64,000 bases of DNA, taken from assembly GCA_002298125.1 (NCBI GenBank), contig DBMJ01000016.1:62001-126000 (forward strand), read 5' to 3'. Of the stretch, positions 18,307 through 27,760 are shown piece by piece. The stretch's first letter is position 1. Each line of letters begins with the position of its first letter. This DNA is from Clostridium sp. UBA701 (GTDB lineage Bacteria; Bacillota; Clostridia; Clostridiales; Clostridiaceae). The notes beneath the pieces are model-generated. The model saw only the letters and a program-made list of their open reading frames with translations, did no database searches and was not told the origin of the DNA. The position numbers and the translations under genes were made by a program.

Positions 18307-19524
18307 ATGAATAACAAGAAAAAATGGATTGCTATAGCTGTAGCAGTTCTTGTAATAACCAACGTATTCACCTTTGCCTTAGGAACTGTAGCAGGCAATT
18401 TTCTACCCCTTGGAAGGGTAACGCTAAGCTCTGCAGAATATAAGGAATATGAACTCTTTAAAAAGCTATATACTGTGAGAGATAAGCTTTATAAATACTA
18501 TGACGGTTCCATAGATGACAAAGCGCTAGTAGAAGGTGCTATTAAGGGAATGACAGCTGCTTTGAAGGACCCCTATACAGTATTTATGAATGAAAAGGAA
18601 TTTAAAGATTTTACTGTTCAGGCAGAGGGCACCTATGCTGGAGTTGGTATTCATGTAGGGGTAAAGGATAACAAGATAGTAGTTGTTGCTCCTATTGAAG
18701 GCTCACCTGCCAAGAAAGCGGGAATATTATCTGGAGATGTAATTGAAAAGGTAAATAATGTAGAGGTGAATGGTCAAAATTCAGATCAGGCAGTTTCTAT
18801 GATGAGGGGAAAGGCTGGAGAGGTTGTGCACCTCACCCTAAACCGTAATGGAGAAATAAAGGAATTTGATATAAAGAGAGAAAATATAGTCTTAAACACA
18901 GTAACTGGAGAAATGCTGGAGGGAAATATAGGTTATATTCAGATATCCTCCTTTGATGAACATACTGCAAGTAATTTTAAGAGTAAGCTAAAGGAGCTGT
19001 CCTCAAAGGGCATGAAGGGATTAATCCTAGACCTTAGAGGAAATCCTGGAGGACTTCTAGAGAAATGTGTTGAAATGGCCTCTAACTTTATAGAAAAGGG
19101 AAAACCTGTGGTAACCACCATAGATAAATATGGCAAAAAGAGCCCCTATGATTCTATTGGAGGAGACTTTATTGGATTACCCATGGTGGTATTATGTGAT
19201 GGAGGCAGTGCTTCTGCTTCAGAGGTAGTTATTGGAGCCTTTAGAGATTACAAGGCAGCCACTACCATAGGAGAAAAAACCTTTGGAAAGGGAATAGTTC
19301 AGACTATGTTGTCTAGGAAAATTGATGGCTTTGGAGATGGAACAGCCCTAAAGGTAACTATATCTAAATATTACACTCCATCAGGAGAAAACATCCATGG
19401 TACAGGTATAAAGCCTGACATAGAGGTTAAGTACCCAGAGGATTTAAGGGGTAAGGAGTATAATAGGAGTGTAGATCCACAGTTTAACAAGGCTTTAGAG
19501 GTATTAAAGTCAAAGCTTAAATAG
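18307..19524 (+). CDS. Carboxy-terminal processing protease (S41, CtpA/CtpB type)
   Basis: A 405-residue membrane-anchored serine protease with an N-terminal TM helix (residues 7-29). A short helical region precedes a PDZ domain (about 100-185, YAGVGIHVG and SPAKKAGILSGDVI). The S41 core has LRGNPGGLL, the catalytic Ser in GGSASASE (about residue 300) and Lys in EKTFGKGIVQ (about 326). CtpB in Bacillus acts in the sporulation checkpoint for sigma-K; here the context next to ftsEX and a PDZ protein matches that locus. Confidence 0.94.
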   Translation: MNNKKKWIAIAVAVLVITNVFTFALGTVAGNFLPLGRVTLSSAEYKEYELFKKLYTVRDKLYKYYDGSIDDKALVEGAIKGMTAALKDPYTVFMNEKEFKDFTVQAEGTYAGVGIHVGVKDNKIVVVAPIEGSPAKKAGILSGDVIEKVNNVEVNGQNSDQAVSMMRGKAGEVVHLTLNRNGEIKEFDIKRENIVLNTVTGEMLEGNIGYIQISSFDEHTASNFKSKLKELSSKGMKGLILDLRGNPGGLLEKCVEMASNFIEKGKPVVTTIDKYGKKSPYDSIGGDFIGLPMVVLCDGGSASASEVVIGAFRDYKAATTIGEKTFGKGIVQTMLSRKIDGFGDGTALKVTISKYYTPSGENIHGTGIKPDIEVKYPEDLRGKEYNRSVDPQFNKALEVLKSKLK

Positions 19525-19574
19525 ACAACAGGTTATAACCATAAGTTTTTGTTTGAGAGGGGTTTTTATCGCTG

Positions 19575-20975
19575 ATGAACATAGCATTTTATACCGTAAA
19601 ATCTGTAGCTATGGCTCTTACTGAGCCTTTAATGGTTGCACTGCTGGTGCTTTTAGCACTGCTATTATACAGACAAAACAGAAAAACTATTGTAATGCAG
19701 AAGATGATACTAGGGCAGGGCATTGATTCTGCCTTGGAGCTTACAATATCACAGATTGTCATAGGTATTTTTGCAGGTACTGCAGCCAGTATAATTCTAT
19801 CTTATCTTGGAGTTGTATTTGATGAAAACTCTTCCGTAGACTTGATTTTTTTGCTATCCATATTGTTGACCTTTTACAGTCCACGGTTTATATGCTTTTC
19901 TTACTCTGCCTCCTTGCTTGGTATAATAAGCCTTATACTGAAAAAGATAGGAGATTTTTCTGGAGGAGGCACCATGAGGCTCTTTGGTTACAAGCTGGAG
20001 CTTGCAAACTTAGATTTTCTTGCTATTGATGCTGCAGCAGTGCTTGCCCTTGTGGCAGTGCTGCACTTTGTGGAAGCCATTCTAGTTATGATAGATGGTA
20101 AAAGAGGAGCTATTCCCGTGTTTACCAATAGGGATGAAAAGATAGTAGGAGGCTTTGCACTGCAGAGATATTGGGTACTTCCTGTGGCTCTTTTGGTACT
20201 CTTTAGGAACACAGGCACAGTAGGGGGCGTTACTTCAGGAATCATAAGTCTTAGCACCCCAGGGTGGTGGCCCCTTATTATCAATGGGCTTCCCCTATCA
20301 ATAATTAAAGCAGCGGCTTTAGTAGCCATTCCCTTCTATGGGGTTATAGGCTATCACAGCGTTACCTTTACTAAAAGCAAAAGTGAAAAAAGCGTACAGT
20401 CTGGTATTTATATACTAATATACAGTATGGTGGTAATGGCACTGAGTAGATTAGCCACGATTCATTATTTACTAGCTTTTATAGCCCTTCTTGCAGCTGC
20501 CTTTCTTCATGAATACATGCTTCAATGGCAGAAGAAGAGGGAGGATAGAGGAGAACCTCTATACGTATCCGGGGACGATGGTGTCATGGTACTAGAGGTA
20601 GCACCTGCATCTCCTGCAGCAGAGATGGGTATTGTCACAGGTGATAAGCTTGTAAATATAAATGGTGAAAATATTAAAAATGAAGAGGAATTGATGGACG
20701 CTCTTCATGAATCTGGAAGGCTTTTAACCATTGAGGTAAGGAAGCTGAGTGGGGATAAGAAGAGCTACAGCAATGACCATTATTCACCTCAGCAGCGCTT
20801 AGGGGTGGTTTTTGTGCCAAGGCTTATTCCCAAGGACAGCATGGTGGTAAATATAGGTGACAGCAGATTCCAAGAGGTACTGTCCAAATTAAAAAACCGT
20901 CTTCAGCAGGAAGGCAAAGAGGATGAAAAGGATAAGGATTCTCACCACAATTCAGAGGATGAGGATAAAAAATAA
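19575..20975 (+). CDS. MinJ-like polytopic PDZ-domain membrane protein
   Basis: The 466-residue protein has about eight hydrophobic segments in residues 10-320. A cytosolic PDZ domain follows (about 340-395, VMVLEVAPASPAAEMGIVTG), with a charged Lys/Asp/Glu-rich tail (KEDEKDKDSHHNSEDEDKK). In Bacillus subtilis minJ, linking DivIVA to MinCD, lies in the same neighbourhood as ctpB and ftsEX. Here a PDZ protein follows ctp by 50 bases. The MinJ-like role is inference from topology and synteny; no min genes are in the window. Confidence 0.7.
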   Translation: MNIAFYTVKSVAMALTEPLMVALLVLLALLLYRQNRKTIVMQKMILGQGIDSALELTISQIVIGIFAGTAASIILSYLGVVFDENSSVDLIFLLSILLTFYSPRFICFSYSASLLGIISLILKKIGDFSGGGTMRLFGYKLELANLDFLAIDAAAVLALVAVLHFVEAILVMIDGKRGAIPVFTNRDEKIVGGFALQRYWVLPVALLVLFRNTGTVGGVTSGIISLSTPGWWPLIINGLPLSIIKAAALVAIPFYGVIGYHSVTFTKSKSEKSVQSGIYILIYSMVVMALSRLATIHYLLAFIALLAAAFLHEYMLQWQKKREDRGEPLYVSGDDGVMVLEVAPASPAAEMGIVTGDKLVNINGENIKNEEELMDALHESGRLLTIEVRKLSGDKKSYSNDHYSPQQRLGVVFVPRLIPKDSMVVNIGDSRFQEVLSKLKNRLQQEGKEDEKDKDSHHNSEDEDKK

Positions 20976-20979
20976 AATG

Positions 20980-21008
20980 AAAAATGAGCACAAGCTCATT
21001 TTTTTCAT
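20980..21008 (+). terminator. Terminator after the PDZ protein gene
   Basis: AAAATGAGC / GCTCATTTT around an ACAA loop, followed by a run of T. Confidence 0.88.
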
Positions 21009-21047
21009 TTTTATTCTATAGCGCCAAAGGCGATTATTTAACTATCA

Positions 21048-21076
21048 TTGACATTCAATTTTACAAGCATTAAAAT
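21048..21076 (+). promoter_or_regulatory. uvrB promoter
   Basis: TTGACA (21048-21053) and TAAAAT (21071-21076) are 17 bases apart, with a LexA box immediately downstream. Confidence 0.8.
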
Positions 21077-21086
21077 ATTATTAGAC

Positions 21087-21098
21087 GAACAAATGTTC
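21087..21098 (+). promoter_or_regulatory. LexA (DinR) SOS box upstream of uvrB
   Basis: GAACAAATGTTC is a perfect match to the Gram-positive LexA core GAAC-N4-GTTC; with flanks it reads CGAACAAATGTTCA. It sits 11-22 bases after the -10 element, over the expected transcription start, so LexA binding would block uvrB (and probably uvrA) until DNA damage. Confidence 0.9.
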
Positions 21099-21128
21099 AG
21101 ATATATCAAATTTATGGAGTGAAAATAC

Positions 21129-23114
21129 ATGAGTGAATTTAAAATAAAATCAAAATTCAAACCCACTGGAGATCAGCCTCAGGCCATAGACGGCCTGGTG
21201 AACAGTATAAATAGTGGAAATAGATATCAGACGCTTCTAGGAGTAACAGGCTCAGGAAAGACCTTTACCATGGCTAATATTATAGAAAGACTTCAAAGAC
21301 CGGCTTTGGTACTTGCTCATAACAAGACCCTAGCAGCACAGCTTTGCTCTGAGTTTAGAGAATTCTTCCCAGATAATTGTGTGGAGTACTTTGTATCCTA
21401 CTATGACTATTATCAGCCAGAGGCCTATGTTCCTCAGACAGATACCTTTATAGAGAAGGATTCCTCTATTAATGATGAAATAGATAAGCTGCGTCACTCA
21501 GCCACCGCTGCCCTGTTTGAGAGGCGGGATGTGGTAATAGTAGCCTCTGTTTCTTGTATATATGGTCTTGGTAACCCTGAGGAATATAAAAACCTTACCA
21601 TATCCTTAAGAGAGGGCATGGTAAAGGATAGGGATGAGGTAATAAAAAAGCTCATAGAGATTCAATATGAAAGAAATGAAATAGACTTTGCCAGAGGAAC
21701 CTTTAGAGTTAGGGGAGATGTGTTAGATATTGTACCAGCCTCCACTAATAACAGAGCCATTAGGGTGGAGTTCTTCGGAGATGAGATAGATAAGATAAGA
21801 GAATTTGATGTACTCACAGGAGAGATAATAGGAGACAGGAAGCATGTATCCATATTCCCTGCCTCCCACTTTGCAACCTCCTGGGAAAGGCTTAAGAAGT
21901 CCATAGGGGAAATCGAGGAGGAGCTAGAATACAGGGTAAGAGAGCTCACCTCCCAGGATAAGCTCCTAGAGGCACAGCGGTTAAAGCAGAGAACTAACTT
22001 TGATATAGAGATGATGAGAGAGGTTGGCTACTGCAGTGGAATAGAAAACTACTCTAGAATATTAGATGGAAGACCTCCTAATACTCCGCCTCAGACCTTA
22101 ATTGACTATTTCCCAGAGGATTTTCTGCTGTTTATTGACGAAAGCCATGCCACCCTTCCTCAGGTTAGAGGAATGTATGCAGGAGATAGATCTAGAAAGG
22201 AAACCCTTGTAAACTACGGCTTTAGACTGCCCTCTGCTTTTGATAACAGGCCTCTTCAGTTTCAGGAATTTGAAAAGAAGATAAACCAGGTGGTATTTGT
22301 AAGTGCTACTCCAGGTCCTTATGAGCTGGAGCATTCAAAGACTATAGCAGAGCAGATCATCCGTCCTACGGGACTCCTTGACCCAGAGATCATAGTAAGA
22401 CCTGTAAAGGGTCAGATTGATGATTTATATGGAGAAATAAAAAATACCGTAAAAAAAGGCTTTAGGGTGCTTGTAACCACTCTTACCAAGCGAATGGCAG
22501 AGGACCTTACCAGGTACTTTAAGGATATGGGAGTTAAGGTAAACTATCTTCATTCAGATATAGATACCATTGAGAGAATGAAGGTTATTAGAGATTTGAG
22601 AGTGGGGGAATACGACGTACTGGTGGGTATAAATTTATTAAGAGAAGGTCTTGATATACCAGAGGTGGCCTTAGTAGCCATTTTAGACGCTGACAAGGAG
22701 GGCTTCCTTCGTTCTCAGACTTCACTTATACAGACCATAGGACGTGCTGCTAGAAACTCAGAGAGTAAGGTTATAATGTATGCAGATGAAATAACCCGTT
22801 CCATGGAAAGTGCCATAGCAGAGACCAATAGAAGACGTTCTATTCAAACGGAGTATAATAGTGAGCACAATATAACCCCTCAAAGTGTAGTTAAGGATGT
22901 TAGGGGAATAATAGAGGCAACGGTAGTGTCTGAAGAAGGTGTGAGCTATGAAAGTCTTGAGGAAGCAAGAGGAGCCGCAGGAAAGAACATAGAGCAGACC
23001 ATTGAAAGCTACACTGCAGAGATGCTGGAGGCTTCAAAAAATCTCCAGTTTGAAAGAGCTGCACAATTAAGAGATAGGATTGCAGAGCTTAAAAAGAAGC
23101 TAAAAAAGCTTTAG
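21129..23114 (+). CDS. uvrB: Excinuclease ABC subunit B
   Basis: DNA-damage verification helicase of nucleotide excision repair, 661 residues as usual. Walker A GVTGSGKTFTMA (about 38-49), beta-hairpin region YYDYYQPEAYVPQTD, DEAD-like box FIDESHATLPQVRG, helicase motif VI region QTIGRAARN and the C-terminal UVR domain (FERAAQLRDRIAEL) are all present. It heads a damage-repair unit with uvrA 34 bases downstream; a LexA box lies in its promoter. Confidence 0.98.
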   Translation: MSEFKIKSKFKPTGDQPQAIDGLVNSINSGNRYQTLLGVTGSGKTFTMANIIERLQRPALVLAHNKTLAAQLCSEFREFFPDNCVEYFVSYYDYYQPEAYVPQTDTFIEKDSSINDEIDKLRHSATAALFERRDVVIVASVSCIYGLGNPEEYKNLTISLREGMVKDRDEVIKKLIEIQYERNEIDFARGTFRVRGDVLDIVPASTNNRAIRVEFFGDEIDKIREFDVLTGEIIGDRKHVSIFPASHFATSWERLKKSIGEIEEELEYRVRELTSQDKLLEAQRLKQRTNFDIEMMREVGYCSGIENYSRILDGRPPNTPPQTLIDYFPEDFLLFIDESHATLPQVRGMYAGDRSRKETLVNYGFRLPSAFDNRPLQFQEFEKKINQVVFVSATPGPYELEHSKTIAEQIIRPTGLLDPEIIVRPVKGQIDDLYGEIKNTVKKGFRVLVTTLTKRMAEDLTRYFKDMGVKVNYLHSDIDTIERMKVIRDLRVGEYDVLVGINLLREGLDIPEVALVAILDADKEGFLRSQTSLIQTIGRAARNSESKVIMYADEITRSMESAIAETNRRRSIQTEYNSEHNITPQSVVKDVRGIIEATVVSEEGVSYESLEEARGAAGKNIEQTIESYTAEMLEASKNLQFERAAQLRDRIAELKKKLKKL

Positions 23115-23148
23115 ATATACAGTGCTTAAGAAGGGAAATGTGTGATAT

Positions 23149-25971
23149 ATGAAGGATAAGATAGTGATAAAGGGGGCTCGGGTACACAACCTAAAAAATG
23201 TGACCTTGGAGCTGCCTAGAGATAAATTTATTGTACTAACAGGGTTGTCAGGCTCAGGAAAGTCCTCTCTGGCCTTTGACACCCTCTATGCGGAAGGACA
23301 AAGACGATATGTGGAGTCCTTGTCTGCCTATGCAAGGCAATTTTTAGGGCAAATGAACAAGCCTGATGTGGACTATATTGAGGGATTATCTCCTGCCATA
23401 TCCATAGATCAAAAGACCACCAGCAGAAACCCGCGCTCCACTGTGGGAACTGTAACAGAAATATATGACTACCTGCGACTTCTCTATGCAAGAATCGGAA
23501 TACCTCACTGCCCAAAGTGTGGTAAGCCAATCACTCAGCAGACTGTGGATCAGATGGTGGACACCATAATGTCTATGGAGGAGAGGACAAAGATACAGAT
23601 TTTAGCCCCCCTTGTAAGAGGAAGAAAGGGAGAACATTCTAAGATACTAGAGAGTATAAAGAAAAATGGTTTTGTAAGAGCAAGAATTGACGGAGAAATC
23701 TATGAGCTTACAGAAGAGGAAGTAACACTTGAGAAGAATATTAAACATAACATAGAAGCAGTGGTGGACCGTCTTGTTATTAAGGAGGATATAAGGAGAA
23801 GACTTACGGATTCTCTTGAAACTGCATTAAAGCTTGCAGAGGGCATGGTAATTGTAAATGTCATTGGAGATAAGGACATAGTCTTTAGCGAGAATTTCGC
23901 CTGTGCAGAATGTGGAATTAGCATTGAGGAGCTGGCACCAAGGATGTTTTCCTTTAACTCCCCCTTTGGAAAGTGTGACCGCTGTGATGGACTGGGTACC
24001 TTGATGGAAATAGACGAGGACTTAATCATTCCAGATAGAAGCAAGAGTATTTTAGAGGGTGCTGTGGCTCCTTGGGGAGAGGGAAGACTAAAGGAGGATT
24101 CTTGGACCTATAGTATATTAAGAGCTCTTAGTAAGAAGTACAGCTTTAAGCTGGACACACCTGTGGAAAAGCTTGATCCAAAGATAGTAGATATTTTGCT
24201 CTATGGCTTAAAGGGAGAAAAAATAAAGGTTCACTACAACAAGGAATTTAGCTCTGGAGAGTTTAATCATCAATACGAGGGAATAATACCCTCCATGAGA
24301 AGAAGATATATTGAAACAAATTCTGACTATATAAAACAGGAAATAGAGGGCTTTATGAGCAATAATCCCTGTCCAAAGTGCAAGGGAGCCAGGCTTAAAC
24401 CTGAAACTCTAGCTGTAACTGTGGGAGGCAAAAATATTTATGAATTCTGCAGGATGTCCATAACGGAGGAGCTTAGATTCATTGAGAGCTTAGTCTTAAG
24501 TGAAAAGGAAATAATAATAAGTAATCAAATCCTAAAGGAAATAAGGAGCAGACTTACCTTCCTTACCAATGTAGGGCTGGATTATTTAAATCTTTCAAGA
24601 AATGCTGGAACATTGTCAGGGGGAGAGGCTCAAAGAATAAGGCTTGCCACTCAAATTGGGTCAAGTCTTGTAGGGGTACTCTATATTTTGGATGAACCAA
24701 GCATTGGGCTTCATCAAAGGGACAATGATAAGCTTATTCATACCCTAAAGGAGCTTAAAAATTTAGGAAATACCTTGGTGGTGGTAGAGCATGACGAGGA
24801 TACCATGAAGGCTGCAGACTACATTGTAGATATTGGTCCAGGTGCGGGAGAGCATGGCGGAGAAGTGGTGGCAGCAGGTACTATAGAGGATATAAAGGGT
24901 TGTGACAGGTCTATTACAGGACAATATTTAAGTGGAAAAAAGACCATAGAGCTGCCTGAAGAAAGAAGGGCAGGAAATGGAGAGTCCATAATAATTAGGG
25001 GAGCCTCAGAAAATAATCTAAAGTGCATTGATGCTGCATTCCCCCTAGGAGTGTTCACCTGTGTTACAGGAGTATCTGGCTCAGGTAAGAGCACCCTTGT
25101 AAATGAAATACTATATAAGGGCTTAAATAAAAAAATCAATAACTCTAAAAACAATCCTGGTGCTCATAAGGGCATAGAGGGCTGGGATAAAATAGATAAG
25201 ATTATAGATATAGATCAAAGTCCCATAGGCAGAACCCCAAGATCAAACCCAGCCACCTACACCGGTGTGTTTGATATCATAAGAGAGGTCTTTGCTACAA
25301 CTGCAGAAAGCAGAATGAGAGGCTATAAGGCTGGTCGTTTCAGCTTCAACGTAAAGGGTGGACGCTGTGAGGCCTGTCATGGAGATGGAATAATTAAGAT
25401 TGAAATGCAGTTTTTATCAGATGTATATGTTCCCTGTGAGGTCTGCAAGGGAAAAAGGTATAACCGTGAAACCTTGGAGGTAAAATATAAGGGAAAGAAC
25501 ATTGATGAAGTGTTAAACATGACAGTGGAGGAGGCTCTTAATTTCTTTGAAAATCTTCCAAGAGTGAAGAACAAGCTACAGACCTTAATGGATGTAGGAC
25601 TTGGATACATCCGACTAGGTCAGCCTTCAACACAGCTCTCTGGAGGAGAGGCTCAGAGAATAAAGCTTGCCTACGAGCTTTCAAAAAAGAGCACTGGAAG
25701 GACTCTATATATTCTAGATGAGCCTACCACAGGCCTTCACATAGACGATGTAAGCAGACTCATAAGCATACTGCAGCGCTTGGTAGAGAGCGGCAATACC
25801 GTTGTGGTTATAGAGCATAACCTAGACGTTATTAAGTGCAGTGATTATATTATTGACCTTGGTCCTGAGGGTGGAGACCGTGGAGGTACCATTCTTGCAA
25901 CGGGTACACCAGAAGAAATTGCGGAAAATATTGACTCCTATACAGGACATTATCTTAAAAAAATGCTATAA
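23149..25971 (+). CDS. uvrA: Excinuclease ABC subunit A
   Basis: Damage-sensing ABC ATPase, 940 residues. Two nucleotide-binding halves have Walker A GLSGSGKSSLAFDTLY and GVSGSGKSTLVNEIL. Signature LSGGEAQRI occurs twice. Zinc modules are CPKCGKPI, CAECGISIEEL with CDRCDGLG, and CEACHGDGIIKIE with CEVCKGKRY. Starts at ATG 23149 after GAAGGGAAATG. Probably co-transcribed with uvrB under SOS control. Confidence 0.98.
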   Translation: MKDKIVIKGARVHNLKNVTLELPRDKFIVLTGLSGSGKSSLAFDTLYAEGQRRYVESLSAYARQFLGQMNKPDVDYIEGLSPAISIDQKTTSRNPRSTVGTVTEIYDYLRLLYARIGIPHCPKCGKPITQQTVDQMVDTIMSMEERTKIQILAPLVRGRKGEHSKILESIKKNGFVRARIDGEIYELTEEEVTLEKNIKHNIEAVVDRLVIKEDIRRRLTDSLETALKLAEGMVIVNVIGDKDIVFSENFACAECGISIEELAPRMFSFNSPFGKCDRCDGLGTLMEIDEDLIIPDRSKSILEGAVAPWGEGRLKEDSWTYSILRALSKKYSFKLDTPVEKLDPKIVDILLYGLKGEKIKVHYNKEFSSGEFNHQYEGIIPSMRRRYIETNSDYIKQEIEGFMSNNPCPKCKGARLKPETLAVTVGGKNIYEFCRMSITEELRFIESLVLSEKEIIISNQILKEIRSRLTFLTNVGLDYLNLSRNAGTLSGGEAQRIRLATQIGSSLVGVLYILDEPSIGLHQRDNDKLIHTLKELKNLGNTLVVVEHDEDTMKAADYIVDIGPGAGEHGGEVVAAGTIEDIKGCDRSITGQYLSGKKTIELPEERRAGNGESIIIRGASENNLKCIDAAFPLGVFTCVTGVSGSGKSTLVNEILYKGLNKKINNSKNNPGAHKGIEGWDKIDKIIDIDQSPIGRTPRSNPATYTGVFDIIREVFATTAESRMRGYKAGRFSFNVKGGRCEACHGDGIIKIEMQFLSDVYVPCEVCKGKRYNRETLEVKYKGKNIDEVLNMTVEEALNFFENLPRVKNKLQTLMDVGLGYIRLGQPSTQLSGGEAQRIKLAYELSKKSTGRTLYILDEPTTGLHIDDVSRLISILQRLVESGNTVVVIEHNLDVIKCSDYIIDLGPEGGDRGGTILATGTPEEIAENIDSYTGHYLKKML

Positions 25972-25979
25972 TATTAACA

Positions 25980-26011
25980 GGCTGGCGTAAGTGTATGCTG
26001 GCCTTGTTTTT
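25980..26011 (+). terminator. Possible terminator after uvrA
   Basis: GGC and GCGTA pair with TATGC and GCC across a small internal mismatch, followed by TTGTTTTT. The stem is imperfect. Confidence 0.5.
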
Positions 26012-26043
26012 AATGATAATGAGTACAGTTTAGGAGGGGTACC

Positions 26044-26457
26044 ATGACAAAAATTATATTTACTATTGCAATTCTTGCCATTGTATATTTAATAATATTT
26101 TACTCCTTGAGAATAATGTATAAGGATATCAAAGGCAGCGGAAGAAAAACTACAGTAAAAACCTTTGGGCTGGAAGTGGTGGCACCAGGTGATAATACAA
26201 ATCTTAAAGCAGGTACAGTGCTTCCTATTAACAGAGAGATAACCTTAGGAAGAAAAGAGGATAATATACTGGTATTAAAGGATCAATATGTTTCCAGCTA
26301 CCATGCAAAAATCTACTATAGAAATCGTGAGTATTATCTAGAGGACCTTAACAGTACCAATGGAACTCTTTTAAATGGTGAAAAGATAAAGGAGAAAATT
26401 ACTCTTGAGGCTGGAGATGAAATTGAAGTAGGCAGCAGTGTTTTTAGAGTAATTTAA
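26044..26457 (+). CDS. Membrane-anchored FHA-domain protein
   Basis: The 137-residue protein has a single TM helix (residues 4-24) and a cytosolic forkhead-associated domain (about 60-137). The phosphothreonine-binding elements are present: LGRKEDNILVL (Gly-Arg), SSYHAKIYY (Ser, His) and LEDLNSTNGTLLNG (Asn). FHA domains read Thr phosphorylation by Ser/Thr kinases. The order FHA, RodA/FtsW, class B PBP parallels the actinobacterial fhaB-rodA-pbpA cluster, suggesting phospho-control of wall synthesis. No kinase gene is in the window. Confidence 0.9.
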   Translation: MTKIIFTIAILAIVYLIIFYSLRIMYKDIKGSGRKTTVKTFGLEVVAPGDNTNLKAGTVLPINREITLGRKEDNILVLKDQYVSSYHAKIYYRNREYYLEDLNSTNGTLLNGEKIKEKITLEAGDEIEVGSSVFRVI

Positions 26458-26478
26458 CAGTAAAAAGCAGGTGAGATT

Positions 26479-27759
26479 ATGAAAAGTGTTAAGGATGAGA
26501 GACGATTACTCTTTTTGACCTATTTACTTGCTCTTGTATGCTTTGTGGATTTGGGCATGCTTAAGGGAGAGTCCTTTAACCAGGGCTTTGACTATGGTGC
26601 ATTGGTAGTAGGCGGGGTAATGTGTATACTAATTGCTTATTCCCACTTTGTAATTAGAAAATTTTTCCCGGATGGTGACAAGCATATCTTTATCTTTGCA
26701 GCCATTTTATGCGTAATAGGTATTGTGATGCTATACAGACTGGACATGACAAATGCCCTTCTTCATCAGAGTGATATTTTAAATAATGTGGCGAAGCCAA
26801 GAGCTGCTACAAACTTTGCTATAAAGCAGGTTATATGGTTTGCCCTGGGAGTGTCAGGCTATATTGCCCTAGTGGTTTTGCTGCCAGATTTAAAGAGGTT
26901 TGCAAAGCTTAGATATGTGTATATGGTGCTCACTTTAATATTTATGAGTATGTCACTTTTAATTGGCACAGAGGTCTATGGAGCAAAAAACTGGGTATTT
27001 TTCGCAGGTATGAGCTTTCAGCCCTCAGAGTTTGGAAAGCTGTTTTTAGTAGCATATCTGGCTTCAAGTCTTAGAGAGTTTGAAAACTTTCAACAGCTTA
27101 TAGAGCCAGGCCTTGTGGTGCTTACCTCTCTTGGGCTTATGGTGTTTCAAAAGGATTTGGGCTCAGCTCTAATAATCTTTGCCATATCCCTCACTATGTT
27201 ATACATAGCTACCTCTAAGCTAAGGTATGTACTTACAGGACTTATACTGTTTATAGGAGGAAGCCTCGTAAGCTATAAGCTCTTTGATCATGTAAGACTA
27301 AGAGTAGCTATATGGAAAAATCCTTGGTCTGATCCTTATAACAAGGGACATCAGCTAGTACAATCCTTAATTGCTATAGCTAGCGGAGGACTCTTTGGCG
27401 TTGGCCTTGGTAAGGGCTTCCCAGAATATATTCCCGTAAATAATTCGGACTTTATCTTTGCCGCCATATGTGAGGACCTAGGTCTTCTCATGGGCTTGGC
27501 ACTAATTTTACTATATTTCTTGTTGTTCTACAGATGTATGAGAGCAGCAGTGTATGTTAACGACAAGTTTTCAAGACTATTAGCTGTGGGCTACAGCACC
27601 CTACTTGCTTCTCAAGCCATGGTTATCATAGGCGGGGTGGTGGGAGCCATACCGCTGACAGGTATAACCCTACCCTTTGTAAGCTATGGAGGAACCTCCA
27701 TGCTTATTATGTTCTTTGCCCTAGCTATAGTACAAAAAATTTCTGAGGAGAGCATATAA
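26479..27759 (+). CDS. FtsW/RodA/SpoVE-family SEDS peptidoglycan glycosyltransferase
   Basis: A polytopic membrane protein of 426 residues with about ten TM helices. SEDS signatures are FQPSEFGKLFLVAYLAS, FQKDLGSALIIFA with the catalytic Asp, NPWSDPYNKGHQLVQSLIAI, NNSDFIFAAICEDLGLL and the C-terminal GVVGAIPLTGITLPFVSYGG. It polymerises lipid II and needs a class B PBP, which is encoded 1 base after its stop. I cannot tell from sequence alone whether it serves elongation, division or sporulation. Confidence 0.94.
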   Translation: MKSVKDERRLLFLTYLLALVCFVDLGMLKGESFNQGFDYGALVVGGVMCILIAYSHFVIRKFFPDGDKHIFIFAAILCVIGIVMLYRLDMTNALLHQSDILNNVAKPRAATNFAIKQVIWFALGVSGYIALVVLLPDLKRFAKLRYVYMVLTLIFMSMSLLIGTEVYGAKNWVFFAGMSFQPSEFGKLFLVAYLASSLREFENFQQLIEPGLVVLTSLGLMVFQKDLGSALIIFAISLTMLYIATSKLRYVLTGLILFIGGSLVSYKLFDHVRLRVAIWKNPWSDPYNKGHQLVQSLIAIASGGLFGVGLGKGFPEYIPVNNSDFIFAAICEDLGLLMGLALILLYFLLFYRCMRAAVYVNDKFSRLLAVGYSTLLASQAMVIIGGVVGAIPLTGITLPFVSYGGTSMLIMFFALAIVQKISEESI

Positions 27760-27760
27760 T

